Under the pieces are notes generated by a model. That model saw nothing but the letters and a program-made list of their open reading frames with translations, did not search any database and was not told the DNA's origin. 64,000 nt of DNA from Buxus sempervirens (lineage: Eukaryota > Streptophyta > Magnoliopsida > Buxales > Buxaceae), in contig OX387182.1 of the NCBI GenBank assembly GCA_947561395.2, forward strand, positions 7,178,595-7,242,594, written 5' to 3'. The position numbers and the translations under genes are program-made. Every line of letters starts with the position of its first letter. The first letter of the stretch is position 1. Positions 49,631-62,871 of this stretch are shown in pieces.

Positions 49631-52600
49631 ATGGAGACACCACCAATCCAAGGTAATCTCGTACCTGCTACTGGCAATCTGATATCTCTTAATGCTTCTT
49701 CTCAGATTCCATTTAAGCTTGCAAAGAATGGAGGAAACTATGCATCCTGGAAGTCTCAAATGACCAATCTCCTCTTTGGTTATGGGCTGTTTGGTTTTAT
49801 TGATGGCTCTCAACCACGCCCACAAGAAACTGATCCAGACTATCTCTTTTGGACTCGGCAAGATCGTCTTGTGCTTCTTGGCATTCAGGCCACAGTTCAT
49901 AGCACAATCAGTCCGACCATCAACAATTGTGTCACATCTGCCGATGCCTGGAACAAATTGGAAACAAGCTACGCCAATCGTTCCAATACACGAATGCTTT
50001 CCATTATGTCTTCTTTGATGACCAACAAGAAGGAAGGCAAATCAGTGGCCACTTATATGAGTCGAGTGAAAAGTCTTGTTGATGATCTAGCTCTTATTGG
50101 TCATTCCTTGAATGATGCCCAAATCATGTCTTACACTATGAATGGTCTAGTTGACGAGTTCAAAGAACTACAAGCTGCAATACGTGTTCGTGAAACCCCT
50201 ATTTCACTTGAAGATTTATATGATAAATTACTTGATGAAGAGATTCGCAATCAAGGAGAACCAAAAGAAGAAGAAGTGCAAGTTACTGCTCAACTTGCTC
50301 AAAGGAGGTTCAATAACAGAGGTCGTGGAAGTTGAGGAAATCGTGGTGGCTACAACACTACCACACATGGCTCAGATCGAAATTTGTTTGGTCAAAACTC
50401 ATAACCCGGTCACCATCCATCCAATTGGCAACAACCCTCTCATGGCCGAGGTATGAATTTTTCCAGATTCCAATCTTATTCACCATCTTGGAACTCAAAC
50501 TTTCATCAGGGAAATCACGGTCAACCTTGTATCGTTTGTCAACTATGTGACAAACCGGGTCACAGTGCAAAAAAATTGTCGCTCCCGTGGTCCACCATCC
50601 TCATATTACTCTCAGCCCCAAGCAAATCTTGCTGAAGGTGATTCAAGCCACAACACCAACAACTGGGTCCTTGACTCGGGTGCAACTCATCACATCACCT
50701 CAGATCTTCAGAATCTTTCAATGCACTCGGACTATGTTGGAAACGAGGATGTTGTCATTGGCAATGGTAATGGTATTTCTATATCTCATGTTGGTTCCTC
50801 CGCTATTAACTCTCCGTTTGCATCTTTTACATTAGACAATATTTTGTGTGCACCCTTGATAAAGAAAAACCTAATATCTGTTTCCCAATTTTGCAAACAA
50901 AACAACACTTCCATTGAATTTTTTCCTAATCATTTTCTTGTGAAGGACTTGAATACGGGAGCATCCTTGGCGAAAGGCTGGAGTAGGCACAACCTGTACG
51001 AGTGGTCATCTTCCGTTTCAACTCTCAAGCCGTCCAATCTCACACCTTCCACCTCCGTTGCTTTATCATCTCAACTATGGCATCAACGACTTGGCCATCC
51101 GTCATCTTCCATCCAACAAAAAATCTTAGCTAGCAGTCAAATTCCATTTGTGGAGTCTTCTCATCTCAATAAAGTGTGTGACTCTTGTCTTTGTAACAAA
51201 AGTCACAAATTGTCCTTTAAAAGATCATCAATTACTTGTGATAAACCTTTTCAAGTTGTTTATTCGGATGTTTGGGGTCCTGCCCCTGTCACTTCCTTTG
51301 GGAATTTTCGATACTATGTTATTTTCATTGATTATTTTACAAAGTACACTTGGCTCTATCCTCTTAAATTGAAATCTGATGTGCGTAGTGTCTTTGAAAA
51401 ATTCAAAAACATTATCGAAAATTTCTTCAATACCCAAATCAAAACCGTGTACGCAGATGGTGGTGGTGAGTATCAATCTCTCTCTCATCTTCTAGCCAGT
51501 CATGGTATTCAACATCTCACCTCACCACCATACACTCCCGAGCATGTTGGCTCTGCTGAACGCAAGCATCGCCATATAGTGGAAACTGGTCTTACTCTAC
51601 TTCAGAATGCAGCTATACCACTTTGTTTCTGGTCTTATGCTTTCCAAACCGCCATTTACCTTATTAATCGCATGCCAACACCTGTCCTACACAATGATAC
51701 ACCCTACCATCTTTTATTTGGTCACGATCCCAAATACACCACACTTCGTGTCTTTGGTTACTTGTGTTATCCTTGGCTTAGACCGTACAACTCTCACAAA
51801 CTTGAACCAAGATCACGCCCTTGTGTGTACCTCGGCTTCTCCCTCTCTAATCACTCCTTCCTTTGTTTTGATATTCAATCCAATCGAATTTTCATCTCTC
51901 GTCATGTGGTCTTCTTTGAAAAACACTTCCCTTATAAAAAAAAATCCTATCCTGATTTTTCTTTATCTACCCATTCCTTCTCCAAATTTCACTCCATTTT
52001 TAAAGGCAAAAATCCGGAAAAATTATCAGCTTCCCTTGATAACACTTCCGATCTCATCCATCTACCACACTCTACACCTCACCTCATTCCGTCCCAATCT
52101 ACTCCCCCAGTTCATCAGTCTCGCTCCTCTCCCACTCGCACGGATGGTTCTACTCCCTCTCTCCAATACAATGCCGCTCGTCATTCTCCAACACAGGTTT
52201 GTGGTTCTCACCCATCTTTCCCTCAACCCTCACCCTCCAATGCTTGTCTCGCACCCACCCCACCAGCTCACTATACTCCCGACTAGACCGTCGTGATACC
52301 AACTTGCACAACTAACTCTTCCACCTCACCCCACCTAGTCCAACCATCTCGCATGGTCACCCGTTCTCAAAATAACATATACAAACCCAAAATACCCTTC
52401 TCTCTACATACAGCAACCTCAAACCCTTCAACCCAAACCGAACCCACATCCTTCACCCAAGCCAACAAACACTCTCATTGGCGTATTGCCATGGGAGAGG
52501 AATTTCTTGCCCTCCAAACCAACCACACTTGGTCCTTAGTGCCTCATTCACCCACACAAAATATTTTCGGATGTAAATGGGTCTATCGGATCAAGAGGAA

Positions 52601-53996
52601 CCCGGATGGGTCAATCTTTCGTTATAAGGCTCGTCTCGTAGCCAAAGGCTTCCACCAATGGCCCGGCATTGAGTTCACTGAAACCTTTAGCCCGGTTGTT
52701 AAACCAACTACTATCCGTCTCGTTCTTACCATTGCAGTATCTCGTGGATGGATTTTGAACCAACTGGATGTCAATAACGCTTTCCTACAAGGCACTCTCT
52801 CTGACAATGTCTTTATGCAGCAACCCCAAGGTTTTGTGGATCGTCAATATCCAACTCATGTCTGCAGATTACACAAAGCTATCTATGGTCTTCGTCAAGC
52901 TCCTCGGGCATGGTACACTGAACTTAGCTCATTTCTTCTTGCGAATGGTTTTATCAATTCCAAAAGCGACACTTCCCTATTCATCTACCAATCTGGGTCA
53001 TGCAATATGTACCTACTTGTGTATGTCGATGAAATTATTCTCACTAGCAATCATCCGGATACCATTCGCACCTTCACTGCCCGATTATCTGATCGATTCT
53101 CTATCAAAGATCTTGGCAAGCTGAGCTATTTTTTAGGGGTTGAAACCTCTCGGTCATCCAATGGTCTCTTTATGTCTCAACGGAAATATATTACAGATCT
53201 CCTTCAGAGGACCCATATGCTTGAAGCAAAGGAAGTTAGCACACCCTTATCGTCCTCTGACACACTGAAACTTGATGATGGCTCTCCCAGTCATGATCCC
53301 ACCGAATATCGTCAGGTGCTTGGGTCTCTTTAATATCTGTCTCTTACACGGCCCGATGTTAGCTTTGCTGTCAACAAATTGGCTCAATTTATGCATCGCC
53401 CATCCTCTTCTCATTGGACTGCAGTCAAACGTGTTCTTCGTTATCTAAAAGGCATCTTGCACTATGGACTCTTCATCTCTGCTAGCTCACCTCTCTCCCT
53501 TCATGCCTTTGCCGACGCTGATTGGGCTGGCGATGCTGACACTCGCCACTCCACATCTGCTTATGTTGTATTTCTTGGCACCAACCCCGTTAGCTGGAGT
53601 TCCAAGAAGCAATCTACTATTGCCCGATCTTCTACTGAAGCCGAGTATAGAGCCATTGCTACTGCTACTGCTGAAGTTAATTGGATTACTAATCTTCTTC
53701 GAGAACTTGCTCTCCCTCTTCCACCGGCTCCGACCATTTTCTGTGACAATGTTGGCGCCACTTACTTGTGCTCCAATCCGGTCTTTCACTCACGAATGAA
53801 GCATATTGCAATTGACTTTCACTTCGTGCGTGATCAAGTAGCTTGCAAGTTGCTTCGAATATCTCATGTTCATACCACGGATCAACTTGCTGATTCACTT
53901 ACCAAACCGCTTGCTCGGAAGCAATTTCAAGTTCATCGGTCCAAGCTTAGCGTCCTTCCCGGACCCTTGCGCTTGCGGGGGCATGATAAAGCATAA
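49631..53996 (+). pseudogene. Copia gag-pol polyprotein with stops, frameshift and altered RT motif
   Basis: Starts METPPIQGN. Gag (UBN2-type) is open to TGA at 50333-50335; a second stop TAA is at 50402-50404. The zinc knuckle (CQLCDKPGHSAK) is broken by a seven-A run at 50569-50575 that shifts the frame by one. Pol then reads protease (DSGATHHI), integrase (zinc site HQRLGH with CDSCLC; catalytic Asp in YSDVWGP and YADGGGEY, Glu in SAERKHRH), a TAG at 52284-52286, RT, a TAA at 53331-53333 and RNase H ([22 protein letters not shown]). The RT active site reads YVDE in place of YVDD (Glu codon 53031-53033). It cannot make its own proteins as it stands. Confidence 0.93.
53974..53983 (+). other. 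Polypurine tract of the copia element
   Basis: TGCGGGGGCA directly before the 3' LTR, a G-rich tract in the position of the plus-strand primer. It is short and not perfectly purine. Confidence 0.7.
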
Positions 53997-54217
53997 CGTT
54001 CATAACGTTATGCTCTTCTAATGCATAACGTTCATAAGTTAGGATCTCCTCATTATGGATACATTCAATTCTTGTAGTGTAACTCTCTCCTCTCTTTATT
54101 TAGATTGATTCAGTTTCCTCTTGTATAAATGTAAGTAAGGAAACTGATCACCTCCAAAGTGTATTTAACTATAAGCACTCTTGTGAATAATAGAAAGGAA
54201 TTCATCACAAATCTTTA
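53984..54217 (+). repeat. 3' LTR of the copia element
   Basis: 234 bp, differing from the 5' LTR at three sites (T/G near 54077, G/C near 54150, G/A near 54171). It is followed by the target duplication TTCCC. Confidence 0.95.
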
Positions 54218-54222
54218 TTCCC

Positions 54223-55473
54223 AACGTTATTAAATTTCCTATTGTTGTAATCATGTATATCATTTGCACATAAGCACAACACTCATATCACAGCATATGA
54301 TTGTTCTAAAATTGTTAAAAAGCACAACACTCTTTAACATTTCTACCTTTCACGGACCAGGTTTCGTTGATTTATATAGAGTCATTCTTTAGACATACTG
54401 GATCGAAGACAGGAAAACCTGTGGAGTTTCTGTACTTCAGATTCAACCTATTAACAGCCCTAGTAGAACCTTCTATGAGCATTGGGAAAACCAATCAACC
54501 CTTTGGTAGAGACCGAGTTTGTTAGTGTAGTCAACCTGAAACTTTCTTGGAGATCACAGATTCAGAGAACGAGACGCGCAACCAAATTCTGATGAGAGGA
54601 AATTGTAACTATTTCTGTGACTGCATAAGACCATCAGAGTTCTTACAATTGTCAATGTACTAATCTTCCTACTGCATAAAAGAGTAGATCAGAGTTCCAA
54701 ATCCGGGGATTTTTATTCAACTGTTTCATAGTTTATAGGAGAAGAAAAAATATGAATAAAGTCAAATCAATAGTGTTGATGAGGTGAATTTGGGAGAGGA
54801 TGGGTAAAATGATCTTGCAGCAATTTTATATGACGGGGTAGCAAATTGACCCCAAAAAAAAAAAGTACCTTGGTTTGCCATTAGGTGAGAGTCATAGAAG
54901 CATACAATTTTGGGATCCAATCTGGACTATTGCAGCATTGCTGGTGAAAACAATCAACACTGGTAACATTTTTAGAAAAACAAAGGAAGCACACACCATA
55001 GTTCAGGTTGTTTTGTGAGTGACCTTTAGGTTTCCAGCACAGTAGCTTCATTCCAGGTTAGCTAGAGTCAATCACTGATCACTTGTTGAAAGCAAAAGAT
55101 CACTAAAATCTACATTTTATCATTCACACCTTCAATGATTATAGTTGAGTTCCCTTCAATTTACTCTGTCTTTTGGTCTCATGGAAGACTGATCCCCGCT
55201 GTAGCTACACTGCAACTCTCATTTGAATATTTAAGACTTAATAGCACCAACTGGGATTCAAATAAAAAAAAATATCTGTAATAAATCAGGAATTCGTCTT
55301 TGCTGCCTAACATGTATCATTTTCAGCGTTTTGACTAGAGATCTTGAGCAATTTGTAAGCAGAGTTGCTCAATCTCTTGGTATCTTAAAGGTGGTTTCTC
55401 TGATGTTTTTCTTGTGAGCTAATTCATACATAGAGTTGACTCTTACTTTGCTTTTCTATTTTGGTTTTATTTC
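54223..55473 (+). other. Continuation of the 3' flank of G
   Basis: Resumes the spacer interrupted at 49298 ('aacgttattaaatttc') and runs through the common segment to the left end of element A2. No gene supported. Confidence 0.75.
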
Positions 55474-57172
55474 TTTTGACTAAAAATTTGAATCTCAATA
55501 ATTTCTGATCAAACGTGATTTCACCAAATTATGTGGGTTTTTATTTCATGGGGTACGTACCCATCCATAGTGTCTAGGCTACAGAACAATCCCTTTAATT
55601 ACAACTTTAAAACATTAGAGAAAACCCTTTGATTCTAATTTCAATTAACAGGACTTAGTTACTTGCATGGTTGGGATTGATTTGGTTTGTTTTAATTGCG
55701 ACTAAACCTGGTTTAATTTTGTTGGACTGCCTACGTACCCAATTATTTGGGATCAAGTCATAACTTAGTTCAAAAGTAATTTAAATTTGAATTTAAGGTA
55801 TCATATCGTAAAAGATCCTACCTTATATTTAATTTGGTTTATTTTAATTAATTGGACAATTACAATCCGGTTTAATTTGAATGGTTTAATGTTTAAGGCA
55901 TTGGACCGTAAAAGATCATACTTCGGATTAAACCATTTGAGTTTAATTTGGTTGATTTGATTTTAGTTAAACCGTAAAGAGGAAATGGTTTGATTTGAAA
56001 AAGTTTGGTTTGACTTAATTTGAGTGGTTCAATGTCTAAGGCATTGGGCCTTAATTGAATAAAAATGTTTAATTTGATTGATTGGTTTAATTTTGGTTTG
56101 GACCGTAAAGGGAAAATGGTTCAATTTTAAATAATTTAGTTTGGTACGGTTTAGTTTGATTAATTGGTTCAATTTAACCACTTTTATGACTTGAACCGTA
56201 AAAGAGAAACGGTTTTGATTTATTGGTTAAATTTGATCACTTTAATTGAACTGAAGAGGAAACGGGTTTAACTTAGATGAACTTGAAGTACATGGGGATT
56301 GGTTTGAACCATTTTTATTATCCAATTAATTGCATAGTTTGGTTCAATTTTAGGATAATTTTGGTTCAATTTAGTTTTGGAACAATTTCGGTTCGATTTA
56401 AAATTTTTATAGTTTAGTTTTAGTTTAAGGACGATTTTGGTCCAATTTGAATTTTAACTTGGTTTATTTTAGTTTAAGGACAATTTTGGTCCAATTCCAA
56501 TTTAGTTTCAAGACAATTCTGGCCTGATTTAATATATTTATGGTTTAGTTTAGTTTTAGAACAATTTCAGTTCAAATTGAGATATTTATGGTTCAATTTA
56601 GTTTAAGGACAATTTCGGTCCAATTTGAGTTTAATTTGAATTTTATTTGGTTTATTTTAGTTTAAAGACAATTTCGGTCCATTTTAAGAGGGTTTTGGAT
56701 TATTTTAGTTTAAGGACAATTTTAGTACATTTTAAGAGGTTTTTGGTTCATTTTAGTTTTAGGACAATTTCGGTCCGATTTATAATATTTAGGGTTTGGA
56801 TCAATTTAATGGTTCAATTGATTTGGAACCTTTTGGTCTAATATTGAACACTTATGGAAACATATTGGGTTGGTTCAAAGCATTTTTAGGTGCTTTTAAA
56901 CGCTTTTATGTGGAAAAGAGATGCAATTTTATTTTACATCATGAGTTTTGATGTAATTTTGATGAATTTAGGTTTTAGAAGACTTCTAGGATTTTTATGA
57001 ATTTTCTCGGATTTTTCTGGGGTCAAATTACGGTTAAAGTTGTGTAAAATAAGCAATTTTGGGTTAAACTAGTTTGGTTTTGTCGTTCAGAGGCTATCGG
57101 TTCAGGCGGTTTGGGCCTGTGTTTATTCGTGGGTCAAACGGTTTGGATCAGTTGGTCTGAGCAAGGTGAAAC

Positions 57173-59568
57173 TGTAGACACCCCAAATTGCACTTCAATA
57201 AAAGAATACTCAAAAAGAACTTTAAATGCCTTATTTGAGCATTGACATTTGTCAAAAACTCAAAAACTCTCAAGAATGGTGCTAACCATACTGAATGTGC
57301 GGTTTTTGTTATTTTGGTTTCAACCGCTCTGTATGTGCGGTTGTAACCGTATACACAGCACGGTTTATATTCATGCTTATCGCGCGGGTTGCCACGTGGC
57401 TTCCGGAAGCTTCGGCCGTTGGGTCATGTCGACGGCAATCATTACGAGCGTAACTGAATTGAACCGGCCTGTATGTGCGGTTTGATTGAATTTTCATAGG
57501 AACCGCACATTAAGTGACAGTTCTGTTGAAACCGCACTGAGTATACGGTTTTGGCTATTTCGGGGATTTGCGAAATGGCTCGATTTCTGAGCCTTATTTA
57601 CGCATATTACCTCTCTCTCAGGGACTTGAACTCCCTATTTCACCCTCCGAAACTTGCTGAATTACTCCAATTCAAGCCTTGGAGGAGAATTGGAATAATC
57701 TAGAAGGCTTTTTTGGCATACCCTTGGGACTCTTCTACCCTTGGCTTTGCCTATAAATAGAGGGGTCCTCCTCTTGCAAATGGCTGACAATTTGAGGCAT
57801 AGAAGCTCTGCAAGAAGAAGGAGAAACTCTGCTGGATTGTCTATTGAAGGCTCAAGCTACCAAGGTAAAGCTCTCTTTACATTTCCAGTCTTCTCTTTAC
57901 ATTCCAGCAATCTCTCATCTTCTACCTTTCTGTAGTGTAAGGCTCTGGTGATTGTTTGTAGCCCCAAACCTCTTCCAAAGTACCGGGGATTTCTCTCTAG
58001 CCGTAAAACGTGAAGAGAGAGCCTTGGGAAAAAGAAGTAGGAATGGATCCTCTAGGCTTAGAACCTACGTATGATGAAAAGCATGTTATGTGGTTATTTT
58101 GAACCTATGATTGCTTCTCTGATCTATTTTGTATTTACTTCCTGGAGAAGATGCGAATCCATGCTCTCAATAGCAATGGATTCCAATCTTCTCCTAGGAG
58201 TGTGATTTTCCACACCTTTACACACACTTTTCACCATTTTTCATCAAATAAGCTAAATCTGGGATTTCCATGTTTAATACGGGAAATCAGGATTTATTAG
58301 CTTCAGAATGAATCTTAGAACTTTATGAGATGGTTTTTGTTGATTTTTAAGAGTTTTGGTCGAATTCACTTGCACACATGCAATGATTTTGGTTTTTTAT
58401 CCAAAAATCTTCAAAACAGGGCAGATTTGTGGCTTGTCTTAGAATGCTTATAACTTCATCCTCCGGATGAATTTTTGAGTGATTCCAAAGACATGTGATA
58501 GATGGGAAAGCCTACTTTATATCTGGAAATTTTCATTCATTTTTATAGAGCCAATTTTTGACACCATCTGTTCAAAGTCTATAAGTTAGTTCAGCCCAGA
58601 TTGCTGAACTTGCCGCTTTGATGGTGCACCATTTGCTCAATTTTAATCCATTTTGAGTGATTCCAGTTTCTAAGTTTTCCTTGAGAAGTCTATTTTCATT
58701 TCCAATTGATTTCAGCTGATTTTGATCTGATTTGTGCCTTGGGTGCTCGGTTGACTCAGAGATGCTCGCTGGCATAGTCCAGAGCTAATCTGTGGTCTTC
58801 TAGGCCTGTTCAAGAGAGCACACAAGTCACATTTGACTAGAGTTTGGGGTGAGACTTATTTCTGTGAAAAGATGGCACTACATAATTCCTCCATACCAAT
58901 TTTCATGGATTTCTATCAAGCCAAACTCCACGAATAGGACTTTGAAAATGCCTACTTAACACTTTTTCCAAGTTACAACAGCAGATTTCAGATGTGGATA
59001 TCTCTCTCATTTTGAATCGGATTGAGCTGAAATTTTTACTGTATGCTCTACTATATACCAGTGTTCAAATGGCTTTAGTTTCATTGGATTTGGATTTAAA
59101 TTGAGTGAGTTATGGTTAATCGAAGCTTTCAAGCCCTTTTGGTCTGATTTCTCCAGATTTGCCTTAGCTTGATTTTTCTTAATTTTTACTTTGATTTCTG
59201 TTCACTCATGAAGTTTTAGAAGTGATGAATCCATGAAGAGAGTCTAAGTTCATTAGATTTCTCATGCACATTGTGCTTATTGTAGGCACCTCTTTGTTCA
59301 TTTTTATTAGCAATCAATTTTTGGGTATGAGCAAGCATGTGGCAACCGTCTTAGACGGATGAGTGGGGGTGCCTAACACCTTCCCCCACTCATAAATAAT
59401 TCCCCTTACCTAATCTCTGGATTTTTCCATATATTAGAGCTACTTTGGCTTTCATGAATCATTTGGTGTCCATTCACACCTTAACATGAATGGTGGCGAC
59501 TCATACATTTATCGATCCCCGCGTGACGATATCGGAGGTCATCCTAGATGACATTTCCATGTTTCACA
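57173..59568. mobile_element. Solo-LTR-like element nested in A2, 2.4 kb
   Basis: TGTAGACACCCC to GTTTCACA with an exact duplication GAAAC (57168-57172 and 59569-59573). The unoccupied form is in A1 near 10860 ('aaggtgaaacaggtcgg'). It has TATAAATA at 57752, a CTCTCT/AGAGAG hairpin at 57993-58019 and 'ggtggcgactc' near the end. Same family as the outer element in copy C. No coding domain. Confidence 0.9.
57280..57565. repeat. GTGCGGTT/AACCGCAC palindromic array
   Basis: Several copies of 'tatgtgcggttt' and its complement 'aaccgcac' in both orientations, upstream of the LTR TATA box. This corresponds in position to the CCCGTAT array of the related LTRs. Confidence 0.7.
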
Positions 59569-60464
59569 GAAACAGGTCGAAGCTTCTGGGTTTGGATCGA
59601 GACAGGCTCGTGCTCGCGGGCCAGCACGAGCCATGTGCCTCGGCCAGCTTGACTCGTTTTTCCTTTGTTTTATTATTATTTTTTTAAGTGGGCCCATGGA
59701 GGGGGCCTGGTTTTTTGCACGAGTTGGATGGGACGAGCGCGGACAGGTATTGAACATGGGCCTGGGCGCACGGGTTAAAACCGATGGGCCTGGGCGTGCA
59801 CATGTGTCGGTGGAGCTAAGCGCGTAGGTCTCCTATGCGCTTGGGCCTGATTCGCGTCTGGGCCCAGCTCGCCTGGGCCCGTGCGTGGCCCGGATTACAC
59901 TCAGGGCATGTGCGGGGCCCAGAATAGATAAAAGTCAAATTCGCCACTGTTTTTGACCAGAATTTGCAATTTATAACATTTGTCGACCCCAAGATGTTTG
60001 CAGGCTCGTTTTTCGCTGAATTTTGAGTATTTTAAGCCGATTTTTATCCTTGTAAACTCAGATTTCAACCTAGAAACTTGTTTTAATAATTTTAGTTCCT
60101 TTTAGGGAGCCTATAAATTATTCCATCATCTTATCCTTTTTTAAGGATAGTTTCTAATAGGAGTCCGGGTAACCCAAACATGAGTCCCCAACTCTTTTTT
60201 TTTTAGAGTTCATCTTGTGAAGTCCAGGTGGTCCTGAAAAGAACCCATGGCCCTTCGGATTTGTTTAGTTGAAGGAAGAGATTGAAATTCTCTTCATCTC
60301 TAATTTTAATCCGATTAAAACACAGAGTCTAGGTGACCCTAATGAGAATCCTTGGCTCTTTGGAATTAATCAGAGAAAAATTAGAGAGAAGGGAGAAGAT
60401 TAAAGGAAATAAGAGAAAGGATAAACATAATTTTGGCTCCACCTGCTGTCTTCTGTGATGTAGG

Positions 60465-62871
60465 TGTTAGCACCTGATTTTTGCACCCCCAAAATAAAGA
60501 AAAGTGAAAAGTCAAAAGTCAAACCCTGAAGGGGTCAAAAATTAACTTTTTGATTCAAGTAAATTTGGCCATTAAACTTCATCTCATTGAAAAGAGCATT
60601 TCGACACGATTCCAAAGCAACTGAATTTGCTGGAATCAGAGTCCAGATGAGAAAGATATGAGCTGGTCAAACTTTTGGGGAGCAAAAAGTTGACTTTTTG
60701 CTCGACCCCAATTCAGCTGCCAAACTTGACCCCAATGGATAGGTGGTTCCGAGCCGGTTCCAACGACACTAAGTTTGATGAAATCGGACACCGGACATAG
60801 AAGTTATGAGCAGTTGAAGTTTCAAAAAAACTGCCCATGTGGCCAAAAAGGCAGCAAAAATGGACTAAACCAATAAAATAAATAAGATAAAGGTATTTAA
60901 TAATATTTTAATAAAGAGAATCTCGCTTTTTAATAAAATAATCGGAAAAATCAAATAAAAATCTTGCAAAAAAACCAAATTGAATAAAGGTTTGAAATCC
61001 AAACATTTAAAAAACGTGCTGGACCGTATTTCAATTACGGGCAGGGCATGCCCGTATTTGAAATACGGGCAAGATTCTGGAAGAAGACACGCGTCGTTGT
61101 ACGGCGGGACACGCGTCCCGTACAGCCGATTCGCGAGATTCGCAAATGTGCGTTTTTCGCCCGTATTTGAATTACGGGCAAGGCACGCCCGTACTTTAAG
61201 TACGGGCAAGGCACGCCCGTACTTCAAATACGGGAACGCCCCTTTTTGCCTATAAATAGAGAGGCCACCCCCCTCATTTCAACAAGCCATTCTACCTGGC
61301 CGACCCTCCTCTCTTCCTTGCTGATTACCACGACCAAATGCTGCCCAATTGCCACCACCCTACCCAAGCCCATTTAATGCCCAAAATACCCTTGTCACCC
61401 CAAAATCATGCCTAAACCTCCAAAAGCCTCTTCTTAAACCCAACCTCCCATCAAGGCTCTTTTAAATTCAATCTAGAAAATCCCGGAGGACGCGGAAGCG
61501 TTGCCGAAATCATTAGAAAGTCATTACATCACCAAATCAAAGGAGTACTAGTGTGGTAACTTTTATATCAATTTCTTTTTAGTATATATGAATCATTTCA
61601 TTTAAGTTCTCTTTTGTTTTATTACTATGCTATTAACCCACTGGCTTCATTGTTTGTTGGAGAATTCCCATGCAAATGAGCATCTTCTTATGGGATAAGA
61701 AGAGGATGGAATCATAAAATTAACATAAAAAAAAAGATATGACATGTCTTAGCTAATGGGTTGAATTCATAAATGCCTCTTTAAACCCTCCTATGTAATC
61801 CCCTCCCCACTACCATTTCCTTTTCTTTTGGTTACACTATTGGAAGATGGCATGATCTAAAAAATGGGGCTTAATCCCATTCTCAAGCATCAACAAAAGA
61901 GGACTTGAAGATGGTAAAGAAGGCAAGTGTGCCATGTTAGAAGGCATCAGAACTACTACCGAAGTTGTTGAAGACCTCAAGGAGGCCACGGAACTGCTCC
62001 CGATTGGAATCGGCTGCAAAAAATGTAAAACTGGTCGTGTCCGTAAACTCAGAGCGGTCCGAGCGGGACCGTAATTGCTTCACGAGCAAGACAAACCGGA
62101 CTGTATTCACGGGCAAGGGTGGACTGTATAACAAATACGGGCAGATGTAAATATAATTAAAAACATAATTTTTCGGTTCGGTTGAACCTGATTCGACCTG
62201 AACCGGCCTGAACCAGTCCCTTAAGCAGTTTGGGCTATATTTAGCCCATCTTTGGACCGTGGGCCCACCAAGATCACCTTGGGCCCACTTGTGGGGTCCA
62301 TCTTAGACTGGCCCATACCAGGCTTGTTTTCAATAAACAGGCCTGGGCCACTTAACCTTTGGCTAATGGGCCAAATCCAAGCCCACTAAGCCCATTGCAT
62401 GTGTAAATGGTTTACTTTAATAAATAACCAAAAAAGGGTTACCCAATAACCCTACTAGGCCCTAGGCCCAACCATGGCAGCCCACGGGTCTTCCAACGGG
62501 ACCCGGGTCCGACCCACTTCACTTAAATAAATAAAAAAGATAAAATCAAATAAAAGGGACCCACACCTTCAGAGGGCCCCGCCAGACCCAATAAATAGTA
62601 TGCTGGTCTAGGAAGGGTGAACTTGACTCAAAAACCAGGGAGACCCGAGGGACCCGTCAAACCGACGGGGCGGGCCGGGGTGTCTTAGGGCTTCCCCGGA
62701 CGTAACCGAGGACTTAGCTAGATCTCTAATAAGCCGCAGACCAGACTTAGACCCGAATAGGGTAAAACCGTGTCTGCTTGCACCTCTCAGGCAGTGGCGA
62801 CTCCAAAAGTCCCGAGGCACGCACAGAAGGTGCGCCCGGTGTGCGATCTAGGTCAAATTTAGGTGCGCACA
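60465..62871. mobile_element. Solo-LTR-like element nested in A2, 2.4 kb, second family
   Basis: TGTTAGCACC to GTGCGCACA with an exact duplication GTAGG (60460-60464 and 62872-62876). The unoccupied form is in A1 near 11750 ('gtgatgcaggtcccc'). TATAAATA is at 61251. It shares its end ('caggcagtggcgactcc') with the element nested in copy C. No coding domain. Confidence 0.9.
61020..61240. repeat. CCCGTATTT/AAATACGGG palindromic array
   Basis: Repeated short palindromes ('cccgtatttgaaatacggg' and variants with 'ggcaaggcacg' between) immediately upstream of the LTR TATA box. Single scattered CCCGTA units also occur at 62030-62150 and at 20760-20850 in another LTR. Confidence 0.8.

Larger units (their letters stand above)
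49299..54217 (+). mobile_element. Ty1/copia retrotransposon, Ale/Retrofit-like, 4.9 kb
   Basis: It has both LTRs, primer-binding site, gag-pol order protease, integrase, RT, RNase H, and a polypurine tract. It is flanked by an exact 5-bp duplication TTCCC (49294-49298 and 54218-54222). The paralogous spacer after C shows the intact target. The integrase-before-RT order and RNA-binding gag make it Ty1/copia; the lineage is inferred from compact size and motif style. The two LTRs differ at three positions in 234. Confidence 0.95.

Noticed and set aside
61020..61240. Regular repeats resembling a CRISPR array
   Set aside because: Units are short palindromes with irregular spacing inside a plant LTR; there are no cas genes and the DNA is eukaryotic.
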